A DNA stretch of 64,000 nt, from NCBI GenBank assembly GCA_029782355.1, contig JAKOUY010000023.1, positions 248,001-312,000 of the forward strand, given 5' to 3'. The translations under genes were made by a program, and so were the position numbers. This document shows positions 35,798 to 44,376 of the stretch, in pieces. Under the pieces are notes generated by a model. The model was not told where the DNA came from, ran no database searches, and worked only from the letters and a program-made list of their open reading frames with translations. The stretch is from Actinomycetes bacterium (GTDB lineage: Bacteria > Actinomycetota > Acidimicrobiia > Acidimicrobiales > Ilumatobacteraceae). Each line of letters opens with the position of its first letter. The stretch's first letter is position 1.

Positions 35798-36024
35798 TCC
35801 AGTACCGGGTGGTGGTCGGCAAGGCCCACGAGCGTGTCGCCGGACCGGACGATGCGCCGGTGGTGGTCACGGTGGCGGCCGCTGACGCCGCCGACGCCGC
35901 CGCCGACCCCACCGTGGCGTTCATGCGCGGCCGGCTGAAGAGCACCGGACCCACCGGCCCGTTGCTGGCCGCGCTGCGCGACGGCTCGGTCGCCGCGGCA
36001 CTGTCCGGCCTGCTGGCCGACTGA
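35794..36024 (+). CDS. Small protein coupled to mca (SCP2-tail-like)
   Basis: A 76-aa protein starting at a GTG that overlaps the mca stop. It contains a V-T-V-A-A-A-D-A-A-D stretch then PTVAFMRGRLKSTGPTGPLLAAL, which resembles the last helix region of SCP2 sterol-carrier domains (AYMxGRLKxxGD). It is too short for a whole SCP2 domain, so it may be a reduced relative or something else. The tight coupling suggests a job linked to mca. Confidence 0.65.
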   Translation: MIQYRVVVGKAHERVAGPDDAPVVVTVAAADAADAAADPTVAFMRGRLKSTGPTGPLLAALRDGSVAAALSGLLAD

Positions 36025-36037
36025 GACCGGCCGGGCG

Positions 36038-36883
36038 TCAGGCGCCGCGCATCGCCTGGCGCAGCGCCCGGTACCCGATGACGATCGCCTCGCTGGCGTG
36101 GAGCGCCTCGACCAAGGTGCGGTCGGCGGTGATCAGCCGGTAGTCGTCGATCCACGCCGGCGCGGCGCTGGACAGGGCGCGCACCTCGGGGGTGTCGATT
36201 GCCGGCTGGATGTGGATCTCGGTCACCCCGGGCTGCAGGTCGGCGAGCGCCTCGAGCATCCGCTCGCGGCTGCCGGCGCGCCAGTCGTGGTCGAAGTGGT
36301 CGGGGAACAGCACGCCTTCGTCGGCGGCCAGGCGGCGGAACGGGAAGCCGGCCTGCTCGGTGGTGACGGTGGACGGGAGGCGGATCGGCAGGGCGAACTC
36401 GACGGCCAGCTCGACGTAGACGTCGAAGAACTCCGGGCGCAGGGTGATGGCGGTCAGGTGCGGGGCGAGGTGGGTCACGTCGAGTCCCCAGGCCACGGCG
36501 CGCTCGATCTGCGCCCGGCACTCGCGCAGCACCTCGGCGGGGTCGGCGTGCTCCCACAGGTCGTCGAGGGTCCGGGGGAACCCGCCGTCGCCGGAGAGCA
36601 GTGACGGGGCGTGGGTGATCGGGCCGAAGCGATAGCTGTCGTACTCGCAGTTCAGGGTGAGGTGCACGCCGATGTCGTCGCCCGGCCGGCAGCCGATGGC
36701 GGCGTGGCGGGCCCACGGCGCCGGGACCATCAGCGAGGCACAGCTCGCCAGGCCGTGGTGCAGCGCGCCGAGCACACCCTCGTTGGCGGCATGCGACGCA
36801 CCGAGGTCGTCGCAGCTGATGATCACCAGCCGAGCGTTCTCGTCGTGCCCCAGTCGATGGGCCAGCGTGCGCTCGGCGGTCAC
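36038..36883 (-). CDS. ChbG/YdjC-like carbohydrate deacetylase
   Basis: A 281-aa polysaccharide-deacetylase-like protein. IISCDDLGASHAANEGV supplies the metal Asp pair, GVHLTLN and HLAPHLTAI the metal His residues of the YdjC/ChbG group, which deacetylates chito-oligosaccharides or related sugars. Cytoplasmic. Start GTG 36883 is chosen because TAGCGT (36891-36896, minus strand) ends 7 nt upstream; a longer frame reaches 36952. Confidence 0.88.
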   Translation of the reverse strand: MTAERTLAHRLGHDENARLVIISCDDLGASHAANEGVLGALHHGLASCASLMVPAPWARHAAIGCRPGDDIGVHLTLNCEYDSYRFGPITHAPSLLSGDGGFPRTLDDLWEHADPAEVLRECRAQIERAVAWGLDVTHLAPHLTAITLRPEFFDVYVELAVEFALPIRLPSTVTTEQAGFPFRRLAADEGVLFPDHFDHDWRAGSRERMLEALADLQPGVTEIHIQPAIDTPEVRALSSAAPAWIDDYRLITADRTLVEALHASEAIVIGYRALRQAMRGA

Positions 36884-36890
36884 GGCCGTC

Positions 36891-36896
36891 ACGCTA
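36891..36896 (-). promoter_or_regulatory. -10 box, leaderless start of ChbG-like gene
   Basis: TAGCGT on the minus strand ends 7 nt before the GTG at 36883. Confidence 0.5.
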
Positions 36897-36906
36897 TCCG
36901 GGACGC

Positions 36907-37485
36907 TCAGCCACGTCCCGAGGTCGGCGCCGGCGCGTTGCAGGCTGCCCACAGGCCCAACCCGGCGTGCTGCGCCTGGCGGGCTGCCTCGGCGAACTCG
37001 GCGGCGTGGGCCAGGTTCGGCTCGATCGACAGCGGGCGGGCATAGCCCTGGCGGAGGAGGGCATCGTTGACGAACACCCGGTCCGGCAGGCGGTACACGT
37101 AGGCCAGGAGGCGCCCGTAGTCGTCACGCCCGACCACGTCGCGCTCCAGGTACAGCTCGGTGCCTCGGGGGAGCAGTGCCGCGGTGTACCGCGACGCCTC
37201 CGGCCCGTAGCACTGGACGGGCACGTTCTCCTTCTTCGTCTCGGGCGTGTCGACGCCGATCAGCCGGACCCGCTGGCGCTGTCCGGCGATGTCCACGTCG
37301 ATGGTGTCCCCGTCGACGTCATGGATCATCGTCGCGTTGGCCTGGAACGGCTGGTCACCCGGTTGCAGCGGCGCGGCCGCCGGCCGGCGCAGGAGGCCGA
37401 CGATCACCATCGCGGCTGCGCCCGCCGCCAGGAGGGCGAGGACGGTGGCCAGCCGTGACCGGGACCGTCGATGCACGGAGCCCAC
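36907..37485 (-). CDS. Thermonuclease (SNase-like) family protein
   Basis: A 192-aa nuclease with one N-terminal signal-anchor helix (~13-33) and a staphylococcal-nuclease OB-fold domain. HDVDGDTIDVDIAGQRQRVRLIGVDTPET shows the Ca-binding Asp and first Arg of the active site; GRDDYGRLLAYVY supplies the second Arg. It likely degrades extracellular DNA/RNA or processes it at the cell surface. GTG 37485 is used; GTG 37476 three codons later is equally possible because of a -10-like AACCGT upstream. Confidence 0.9.
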   Translation of the reverse strand: MGSVHRRSRSRLATVLALLAAGAAAMVIVGLLRRPAAAPLQPGDQPFQANATMIHDVDGDTIDVDIAGQRQRVRLIGVDTPETKKENVPVQCYGPEASRYTAALLPRGTELYLERDVVGRDDYGRLLAYVYRLPDRVFVNDALLRQGYARPLSIEPNLAHAAEFAEAARQAQHAGLGLWAACNAPAPTSGRG

Positions 37486-37521
37486 GGTTATCGGTCCCTG
37501 CCGCGAACTGCTACCCGGCGG

Positions 37522-38727
37522 TCACAGCCGCTCGATCAGCGTCCCGGTCCCCAACCCGCCGCCGCAGCACATGCTGACCAGGCCGTAGCGGCCACCGGTG
37601 CGGAGCAGCTCGTGGACTGCCTTCGCCAGCAGCATCGTTCCGGTGGCGCCCAGCGGGTGGCCGATGGCGATCGCCCCGCCGTTGGGGTTGGTCCGTTCTG
37701 GGTCGGCGCCGAGCTGGCGCTGCCAGGCCAGCACCACCGAGGCGAACGCCTCGTTGATCTCGGCGGTGTCGATCTGGTCGATGGTCAGCCCGTTGCGCGC
37801 CAGCAGCCGCTCGGTGGCGTCGATCGGGCCGGTCAGCATGAGCACCGGGTCGACGCCCACCAGGCAGGTGTCGACGATCCGGGCGATCGGCGTCAGGCCG
37901 AGCTCGGCGGCTCGCCGCTCGCTGGCCAGCAGCACACCCGAGGCGCCGTCACTGATCTGCGAGGAGTTCCCGGCGGTGTGCACGCCGTCCTCGCGGGCCA
38001 CCGGCTTCAGCGCGCCGAGCTGGTCGAGGGAGGTGTCGCGCAGGCCTTCGTCACGGCCGACGTGATGGGTCGTCCCGGTCGGCTTGCCGTCCTCGCCGAG
38101 GTCCGGGGCGTCGATCGCCACGCACTGGGTGGCGAAGCGGTCCTCGTGCCACGCCCTGGCAGCGCGCTGCTGGCTGGCCAACCCGAAGCGGTCGGCGTCG
38201 TCGCGGGTCACGCCCCATCGCTCGGCGATCCGCTCGGCGCCCTCGAACTGCGAGGTGTACTCGTAGCGGGCGAAGTACGACTTCGGGATCGGCACCCCGA
38301 ATCCGAGCCGCTTGGAGGAGTTGGCCCCGATCGGAACGGTGCTCATCACCTCGACCCCGCAGGCCATGGCCACGTCGACCACGCCGGCGGCGACCATGGA
38401 CGCGGCCACGTTGGTGGCCTGGTGGCTGCTGCCGCACTGGGTGTCGACCGTGGTCGCCGCCGTCGTCAGCGGCAGCCCGGCCGCCAGCCAGGCGGTGCGG
38501 GTGATGTTGAAGCTCTGCGCCCCGATCGCGGTCACGCAGCCACCGATCACCTGACCGATGGCGGCCGGATCGATGCCGGTGCGCTCGACGAGGGACGTCT
38601 GCACCCGCCCGAGCAGGTCGGCGGGGTGCATGGTCGACAGTCCGCCGCCGCGGCGACCGATCGGGGTGCGGATCGCGTCGACGATCACGACGCCGGGGTT
38701 GCTCGGGCGGCTTGCGGTGGCGCTCAT
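37522..38727 (-). CDS. Thiolase (acetyl-CoA acyltransferase, steroid/fatty-acid type)
   Basis: A 401-aa thiolase. Nucleophile Cys98 in VDTQCGSSHQA, GGAIAIGHPLGATG with the catalytic His, and MCCGGGLGTGTLIE with the second Cys. The unusual CGSSHQA wording is closest to actinobacterial thiolases of the FadA5/FadA6 kind used for sterol side chains and rings, but a general beta-oxidation role is also possible. No other beta-oxidation gene is adjacent. TAGGCT (38734-38739, minus strand) ends 6 nt before the ATG. Confidence 0.94.
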   Translation of the reverse strand: MSATASRPSNPGVVIVDAIRTPIGRRGGGLSTMHPADLLGRVQTSLVERTGIDPAAIGQVIGGCVTAIGAQSFNITRTAWLAAGLPLTTAATTVDTQCGSSHQATNVAASMVAAGVVDVAMACGVEVMSTVPIGANSSKRLGFGVPIPKSYFARYEYTSQFEGAERIAERWGVTRDDADRFGLASQQRAARAWHEDRFATQCVAIDAPDLGEDGKPTGTTHHVGRDEGLRDTSLDQLGALKPVAREDGVHTAGNSSQISDGASGVLLASERRAAELGLTPIARIVDTCLVGVDPVLMLTGPIDATERLLARNGLTIDQIDTAEINEAFASVVLAWQRQLGADPERTNPNGGAIAIGHPLGATGTMLLAKAVHELLRTGGRYGLVSMCCGGGLGTGTLIERL

Positions 38728-38733
38728 GGGCGC

Positions 38734-38743
38734 AGCCTACGGT
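38734..38743. promoter_or_regulatory. Overlapping divergent -10 boxes (thiolase / nudC)
   Basis: Minus-strand TAGGCT (38734-38739) and plus-strand TACGGT (38738-38743) share the same TA step. They end 6 nt before the thiolase ATG and 7 nt before the nudC ATG, so one 10-bp element may open for both genes. The start codons are only 23 bp apart. Confidence 0.5.
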
Positions 38744-38750
38744 GAGGCCC

Positions 38751-39584
38751 ATGGACGACTTCCGACCCGGGCGGTTCGCTCCCGGACATCTCGCGCCGGA
38801 GCCGCACGACGGGCGCCGTCCGGACGGCGAGGACTCCGTCTTCGTCCACGTGATCGGGGCGACGGTGTGGCTCGACGAGCGATCGGCCGACGGGTCGTGG
38901 CCCCAGCACTTCCTCGGCCGGCTCGACGGTCGGCCGGTGTGGGCGGTCGACGTGCCCCACGGCGTCGACCCGGCCGACGGCGCGGCGAGCGACCTGTACG
39001 GCTTCTACGGGCGGGCCGACGAAGCCGAGTGGGCCATGGCCGGGCGGGCAGTACAGATCGTCGAGTGGGCCCGGACCCACCGCTTCTGCGGGCGGTGCGC
39101 CACGGCGAACGTCGCCCAGCGCGGCGAGCGAGCGATGCGCTGCCCGGCGTGCGGGCTGCTGGCCTTCCCCCGGCTGGCCCCGGCGATGATCACGCTGGTG
39201 ACCCGCCGAGTCGGGGATCAGGAGGAGGCGCTGCTGGCCCGCGGCGTGCAGTTCCGCGGCCCGATGTTCTCCTGCCTGGCCGGATTCGTCGAGCCCGGCG
39301 AGTCGCTGGAGCAGGCCGTGCGCCGGGAGGTGGCCGAGGAGGTCGGGGTGCGCGTCGGTGAGGTGCGCTACGTGGCCAGCCAACCGTGGCCGTTCCCGCA
39401 CAGCCTGATGGTCGGATTCCGCGCCCGCCTGGCCGACGACGATCCCGGCGAGCTGGCCTGCGATCCGGCCGAGATCGTCGAAGCCGGCTGGTTCACCCGC
39501 CAGGCCGTTCGAAACGGGACCCCGGCCATCCCCCCGCCCATTTCCATCGCCCGCCGGCTGATCGACGGTTGGCTGGACGAGTAA
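38751..39584 (+). CDS. nudC: NAD+/NADH diphosphatase (NudC type)
   Basis: A 277-aa Nudix hydrolase that splits NADH (and NAD caps on RNA in E. coli). It has the N-terminal domain, the zinc ribbon FCGRCA...RCPACG, the Nudix box beginning GFVEPGESLEQAVRREVAEEVG (G-x5-E-x7-REVxEExG, complete) and the NADH-specific SQPWPFPHS motif just after. All diagnostic residues are present. Divergent from the thiolase. Confidence 0.95.
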   Translation: MDDFRPGRFAPGHLAPEPHDGRRPDGEDSVFVHVIGATVWLDERSADGSWPQHFLGRLDGRPVWAVDVPHGVDPADGAASDLYGFYGRADEAEWAMAGRAVQIVEWARTHRFCGRCATANVAQRGERAMRCPACGLLAFPRLAPAMITLVTRRVGDQEEALLARGVQFRGPMFSCLAGFVEPGESLEQAVRREVAEEVGVRVGEVRYVASQPWPFPHSLMVGFRARLADDDPGELACDPAEIVEAGWFTRQAVRNGTPAIPPPISIARRLIDGWLDE

Positions 39585-39611
39585 CCGGCTCACCGCCGGG
39601 TCAGCGCCCCG

Positions 39612-41633
39612 TCAGCGTTTCGGGGCGGCCAACCGTTCGGCGAACCAGTCGAGGATGATCTCGGCGCGCTGGACGCGGTGCACGGGCGACCCGCTGCGCG
39701 ACAGCTCGTGGTTCTCGCCCGGGAACCGGTAGAAGGTGACGTCCTTGCCCAGGAGGCGCATGGCCACCCACAGCTCCTCGGCTTGGCTGATCGGGCAGCG
39801 CAGATCGCGCTCGCTGTGGATCAGCAGCATCGGGATCTGGATGTCGGCCACCCGGTGCACCGGCGACATGCGGACGTACTCGGAGGGATCGGCCACGTGG
39901 GAGGCCCCGATCTGGGTGCGGAACACCGTGGCGATGTCCGAGGTCCACTCCTCGGTCAGCATGTTGTTGACGGCGCGCTCCGAGCAGATCGCCCGGTACC
40001 GAGCTCCCGTCGTCGTTGCCAACCAGGTGGCCATGAACCCGCCGTAGCTGCCACCCAGCATGCCCACCCGTCTCGGATCGCAGAACTTGTAGCGGCGCAG
40101 GGCGGCGTCGACCACGGCGTTGACGTCGTCGGCATCGTGAGATCCCCATCCAGCTCCCGGTGCCACCGGGTGCTGCGGCCCGTTGATGCACTGTCCCCAG
40201 GCCTCGCTGCGCCCCGAGCCACCCCGCGGGTTGCACATCAGCACGACGAAGCCGGCGGCGGCCTGCATCTGGGCCTCGTCGAAGAAGCGCTCGCCGTACT
40301 GGGTGAACGGTCCGCCGTGGACGTTGAGCAGCACCGGGTAGCGGCGCTTGGGGTCGAAGCGGGCCGGGCGCATGATCCAGGCGTCGATCTCGTCCTCACC
40401 GTCGGCGGGCCGACCGCTGACCGCTCCGCCCGGGCACGCCACGGTGAAGTGCTCCCACGGCTGCGGCGGATGCGCCGACATCGCCTCGGCGACCCTCGTC
40501 GAGTAGTCGGTCAGCCGGCGCAGCGAGCCGTGCTCCAGCACGTACACGTCGCCGGTCTCGTCGACGCGTGACACGGTGACCACGGTGACCCCGCCGGCGT
40601 GGTCGAAGCCGGTCACGGTGAGCGGTCCGCTGGTCAGGGCCTCGGGCGGGCTGGCGTCGGTGTGGCAGCGGTACAGGTGAACGCGGCCGCGATCCTCCAC
40701 GGTGGCCAGCAGGCTGGTGGGGCTGTCCCACAGTGGCTGGCGCACCGACGGGTAGGGAGCGAAGGTCCGATCGAGGGCGGTGGTCACCCAACGCAGGTCC
40801 TTGCCGGTCCGGGTCATCACGGCGAGGTGCCCGTTGGTGGGCGAGACCTGCGGGCGATCGGTGCCGATGGCGGCGATGCTGCGCCCGTCCGGACTGGGTG
40901 AGGGCAGTGCCAGGGCGAGCGCCGAGCTGGTCAGCGCGGTGATCCGCCCGGTCAGCGTCAGGCGGTGCAGCTGGCAGCCGTAGTCGGTATCCCAGGTGTC
41001 ATGGCGCGAGGCGGCAACGATCAGCGCCGACCCGTCGGGCTGCCAGGCCAGGGCGTCGTGCTGGAACGGCCCGGGTGTCAGGTTGCGCGGCCCGGCGGTG
41101 CCGTCGGTGGGGACCACGTAGACGTGCCGCGGCCGGTCGACGACCCAGCCCTCGCCGTTCAACTGGCTGAGGAACCGCTCGATCTTGCGCGGGGCCTGCC
41201 AGCTCTCGTCCTTGGCGTCGTAGCGGGCGTCGCGGGTCCGGCTGATGAACGCCAGCCAGCGCCCGTCCGGACTGAAGCGGACGTTGTCGAGGCCGTCGGG
41301 CATGGTGGCCACGGTCAGCACCTCGCCGGGGACTCCGACGGGCAGGATGTGCAGCGTGCTGTCGCTGCGCTGCTCGGCTCGTCCGGCGACGAACGCCAGG
41401 CGCGTCCCGTCGGCGCTCCAGGTGGGCGAGGACGCCCGCTCGCCCGCCGAGACCGGTCGTGGGGCGTCGCGACCGTCGGTGCGCGCCAGCCAGATCTGGG
41501 AGCGGTAGGCATTGGCGGCCAGGTCGACCCGGCCGACGACGTAGGCGACGTAGACCCCGTCCGGGGACACCGCCGGGCTAGAGCAGGAGATCAGGGAGCC
41601 GATGGTCGATTCGGCGATGGAGCGGTGCGACAT
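39612..41633 (-). CDS. S9 family prolyl oligopeptidase (acylaminoacyl-peptidase-like)
   Basis: A 673-aa serine peptidase. The first ~390 residues form a beta-propeller with PD40/WD-like repeats (SPDGVYVAYV, SADGTRLAFVAG, SPDGRWLAFISR). The alpha/beta hydrolase domain has GGSYGGFM (Ser), ERDLRCP (Asp) and GENHELSRSG (His). It cleaves short peptides, often removing an acylated N-terminal residue. No signal peptide, so cytoplasmic. Start ATG 41633 with TACGGT ending 6 nt upstream. Confidence 0.94.
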   Translation of the reverse strand: MSHRSIAESTIGSLISCSSPAVSPDGVYVAYVVGRVDLAANAYRSQIWLARTDGRDAPRPVSAGERASSPTWSADGTRLAFVAGRAEQRSDSTLHILPVGVPGEVLTVATMPDGLDNVRFSPDGRWLAFISRTRDARYDAKDESWQAPRKIERFLSQLNGEGWVVDRPRHVYVVPTDGTAGPRNLTPGPFQHDALAWQPDGSALIVAASRHDTWDTDYGCQLHRLTLTGRITALTSSALALALPSPSPDGRSIAAIGTDRPQVSPTNGHLAVMTRTGKDLRWVTTALDRTFAPYPSVRQPLWDSPTSLLATVEDRGRVHLYRCHTDASPPEALTSGPLTVTGFDHAGGVTVVTVSRVDETGDVYVLEHGSLRRLTDYSTRVAEAMSAHPPQPWEHFTVACPGGAVSGRPADGEDEIDAWIMRPARFDPKRRYPVLLNVHGGPFTQYGERFFDEAQMQAAAGFVVLMCNPRGGSGRSEAWGQCINGPQHPVAPGAGWGSHDADDVNAVVDAALRRYKFCDPRRVGMLGGSYGGFMATWLATTTGARYRAICSERAVNNMLTEEWTSDIATVFRTQIGASHVADPSEYVRMSPVHRVADIQIPMLLIHSERDLRCPISQAEELWVAMRLLGKDVTFYRFPGENHELSRSGSPVHRVQRAEIILDWFAERLAAPKR

Positions 41634-41639
41634 GGTCCG

Positions 41640-41645
41640 ACCGTA
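41640..41645 (-). promoter_or_regulatory. -10 box of S9 peptidase gene
   Basis: TACGGT on the minus strand ends 6 nt before the ATG at 41633. Confidence 0.5.
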
Positions 41646-41715
41646 TCGGAACCCAGGGATACGCCAGCCGGGCGGTGCGGCGCGGCCACCCGGCGCAGCG
41701 GTCCGAGCAACGCGG

Positions 41716-41721
41716 TAGCGT
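41716..41721 (+). promoter_or_regulatory. -10 box, leaderless start at 41729
   Basis: TAGCGT ends 7 nt before the GTG at 41729, deciding the start within a longer open frame. Confidence 0.5.
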
Positions 41722-41728
41722 CGCCGCC

Positions 41729-42526
41729 GTGGACGGTTCCGGCGACCATCGCGACAGCCAACCCGGCGAGCGCGCCGGCACGCTCGAGCGCGAGGTCTAC
41801 CTGGCCGCCCTGCACCGTGAGGGCCTGGCGTTCGGCGAGTTGGTCTCCGGGGCCGACCTGACCACGCCGGTCCCGTCGTGCCCGGGGTGGACGCTCGCCG
41901 ACCTCGTCGCCCATCTGACCGAGGTCGACGTGTTCTGGGGTCGGGTGGTCCACGAGCGGATCGCCAATCCGAACGACATCCAGACCCTGCCACGGGCCCA
42001 GGACGAGGAGTTGGTCGACGCCTACTGGGCCGGTCTCGACCGCCTCGAGCTCGACCTGCGCTCGACGCCCGACGACACGCCGGTGTGGACCTGGTCCGAC
42101 CAGCCGGCCGACCACACCGCGGCGTTCGTCGTACGGCGCATGGCCCACGAGTCGGCCATCCATCGGTGGGACGCGGCGACGGCGCTCGGCCGGACGGACC
42201 CGATCGACGCGGTGCTCGCCAGTGACGGCATCGACGAGTTCCTCGTCCACTTCCAGTCGGGGTCGGTGATCGACGGCGATCCCTCGGTCCACGTCCATTG
42301 CACCGACGTGGCCGGGGAGTGGTTGCTGACCCCGCATGGCGAGGACTACGCGGTGTCCCGGGAGCATGCCAAAGGCACCATCGCCCTGCGCGGCCCGGCC
42401 AGCGATCTCCTGCTGGTCCTGTGGGGGCGCCGGGACGTGGCCGGCCCGAGCGGATCGGGCGCCGTCGAGCTGCTCGGCCCGACGGAGGCCGCGGCGCGGT
42501 TCCTGGCCCGGTTCGCCCGCACCTAA
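41729..42526 (+). CDS. Maleylpyruvate isomerase-family mycothiol-dependent enzyme (DinB fold)
   Basis: A 265-aa protein of the MDMPI/DinB-like superfamily. The helical bundle has the metal histidines in LVAHLTEVDVFWGRV and RRMAHESAIHRWDA, and the C-terminal ~80 residues are the SCP2-like MDMPI C-terminal domain (IALRGPASDLLLVLWGR). Family members use mycothiol as cofactor for isomerisation or thiol transfer; the substrate is unknown. Its stop overlaps the end of the convergent ABC gene by 4 bp. Confidence 0.9.
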   Translation: MDGSGDHRDSQPGERAGTLEREVYLAALHREGLAFGELVSGADLTTPVPSCPGWTLADLVAHLTEVDVFWGRVVHERIANPNDIQTLPRAQDEELVDAYWAGLDRLELDLRSTPDDTPVWTWSDQPADHTAAFVVRRMAHESAIHRWDAATALGRTDPIDAVLASDGIDEFLVHFQSGSVIDGDPSVHVHCTDVAGEWLLTPHGEDYAVSREHAKGTIALRGPASDLLLVLWGRRDVAGPSGSGAVELLGPTEAAARFLARFART

Positions 42527-44376
42527 CCCACCGCGCCGGTCTCCTCCACCGCGGCGGCGAACTGGGCGTTGTACAGCTCGAAGTAGGCGCCGCGCCGAGC
42601 GAGGAGCGCTCGGTGGCTGCCCTGCTCGACGATCGTCCCGGCGTCCATCACCAGGATCACGTCGGCGTCACGAATCGTCGACAGGCGGTGGGCGATGATG
42701 AAGCTGGTGCGGGTCGAGCGCAGGTTGGCCATCGCCCGCTGGATGAGCACCTCGGTGCGGGTGTCCACGGAGCTGGTCGCCTCGTCGAGGATCAGGATCG
42801 TCGGATCGGACAGGAAGGCCCGGGCGATCGTGATCAGCTGTCGTTCGCCGGCGCTCAGCGCCCCGGACTCGGCGTCGACGTGGGTGTCGTAGCCGTGGGG
42901 GAGGGCGTGGACGAAGCGGTCGACGTAGGCGGCGCGCGACGCCTCGAGGATCTCCGCCTCGGACGCACCGGCCCGCCCGTAGGCGATGTTCTCGCGGATC
43001 GTCCCGGAGAACAGCCAGGTGTCCTGGAGGACCATGCCGATGTGGCTGCGCAGGACGTGGCGGGGGACCTGGGTGATGTCGACCCCGTCGACGCGGATCG
43101 TCCCGCCGTCGAGCTCGTAGAACCGCATGATCAGGTTGACTAGGGTGGTCTTGCCGGCTCCGGTGTGGCCGACGATGGCCACGGTCCGGCCCGGTTCGGC
43201 CACCAGCGACAGGTCGGTGATCAGCGGCCGGGACGGGTCGTAGGAGAACGAGACGTGGTCGAACTCGACCCGGCCGCGGGGTTCGTCGGCCAGGACGGCG
43301 TCGGCCGCGTCGGGCCGTTGCTCGGTGGCGTCGAGCAGCTCGAAGACCCGCTCGGCCGAGGCCACGCCGGACTGGGCGATGTTGACCATCGCCGCCATCT
43401 GGGTGAGCGGCTGGGTGAACTGCCGGCTGTACTGGATGAAGGCCTGGACGTCGCCGATGGTCATCGCCCGGGAGGTGACCTGCAGCCCGCCGACCACGGC
43501 GATGGCGACGAAGTTGAGGTTGCCGAGGAACATCATCGCCGGCTGGATGGTGCCGGCCAGGAACTGTGCCCAGAAGCTGGCGTGGTACAGCCGATCGTTC
43601 TCCTCGGCGAAGCGGGCCTCGACCTCTCGCTGGCGGCCGAACACCTTGACCACGGTGTGCCCCGTGAAGGCCTCCTCGATCTGACCGTTCAGCGCCCCGG
43701 TGTGGCGCCACTGGGCGACGAACCGGCCCTGCGAACGCTTGGCCACCTGCTTGGTGATGACCAGCGACAGCGGGATGACCACGGCGGTGATGACCGCCAG
43801 CAGCACCGAGATGGACAGCATCATCCCGAGCACGCCCACCAGCATCAGCGCCGACAGCAGCAGTTGGCTGAGGGTCTGCTGCATGCTCTGGGCGATGTTG
43901 TCGATGTCGTTGGTCACCCGGCTGAGCAGGTCGCCGCGAGCCTGGCCGTCGACGTAGCCCAGCGGGAGGCGGTTGATCTTCGTCTCGACCTCGGCGCGCA
44001 GGCCGTACATGGTGCGGTGGACCACGCCGGCCAGCAGGTAGGCCTGCAGCCAGGCCAGCACGGCCGACGTGGCGTACACCGCCACGGCCAGCAGCACGAT
44101 GCGGCTCAGCCGAGTGGTGTCCAGCCGGCCACGCCGGAAGCTGTCGACGATGGTGTCGGTGGCCCGCCCGAGGATGCGCGGTCCGATGACGTTGAGGGTC
44201 ACGCTGGCCACCGCCAGGGCCGGGACGACGACGAAGGCGGGACCCGTCCGTCGCATCCGGGCGACCAGGCGCCGGACGGTGCCGCCGAAGTCGCGCAACT
44301 GCTCGGTGGGCATGCCGGCCGTGCCCATCCGGCTGCCGAACCCGGCACGCGACTGGTAGTGAGGTGGCCGATTCAT
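42523..44376 (-). CDS. ABC exporter half-transporter, catalytic-site subunit
   Basis: A 617-aa fusion of a six-helix type IV exporter domain (~45-345) and an ATPase. Walker A GHTGAGKT at 403-410, Walker B ILILDE with Glu532, H-loop His563 are standard. Its signature reads L-S-A-G-E (507-511) in place of LSGGQ. Overlaps the upstream ABC gene by 4 nt (ATGA), so the two are made as a pair. It supplies the catalytic Walker/His residues of the one active ATP site in the heterodimer. Confidence 0.95.
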   Translation of the reverse strand: MNRPPHYQSRAGFGSRMGTAGMPTEQLRDFGGTVRRLVARMRRTGPAFVVVPALAVASVTLNVIGPRILGRATDTIVDSFRRGRLDTTRLSRIVLLAVAVYATSAVLAWLQAYLLAGVVHRTMYGLRAEVETKINRLPLGYVDGQARGDLLSRVTNDIDNIAQSMQQTLSQLLLSALMLVGVLGMMLSISVLLAVITAVVIPLSLVITKQVAKRSQGRFVAQWRHTGALNGQIEEAFTGHTVVKVFGRQREVEARFAEENDRLYHASFWAQFLAGTIQPAMMFLGNLNFVAIAVVGGLQVTSRAMTIGDVQAFIQYSRQFTQPLTQMAAMVNIAQSGVASAERVFELLDATEQRPDAADAVLADEPRGRVEFDHVSFSYDPSRPLITDLSLVAEPGRTVAIVGHTGAGKTTLVNLIMRFYELDGGTIRVDGVDITQVPRHVLRSHIGMVLQDTWLFSGTIRENIAYGRAGASEAEILEASRAAYVDRFVHALPHGYDTHVDAESGALSAGERQLITIARAFLSDPTILILDEATSSVDTRTEVLIQRAMANLRSTRTSFIIAHRLSTIRDADVILVMDAGTIVEQGSHRALLARRGAYFELYNAQFAAAVEETGAVG

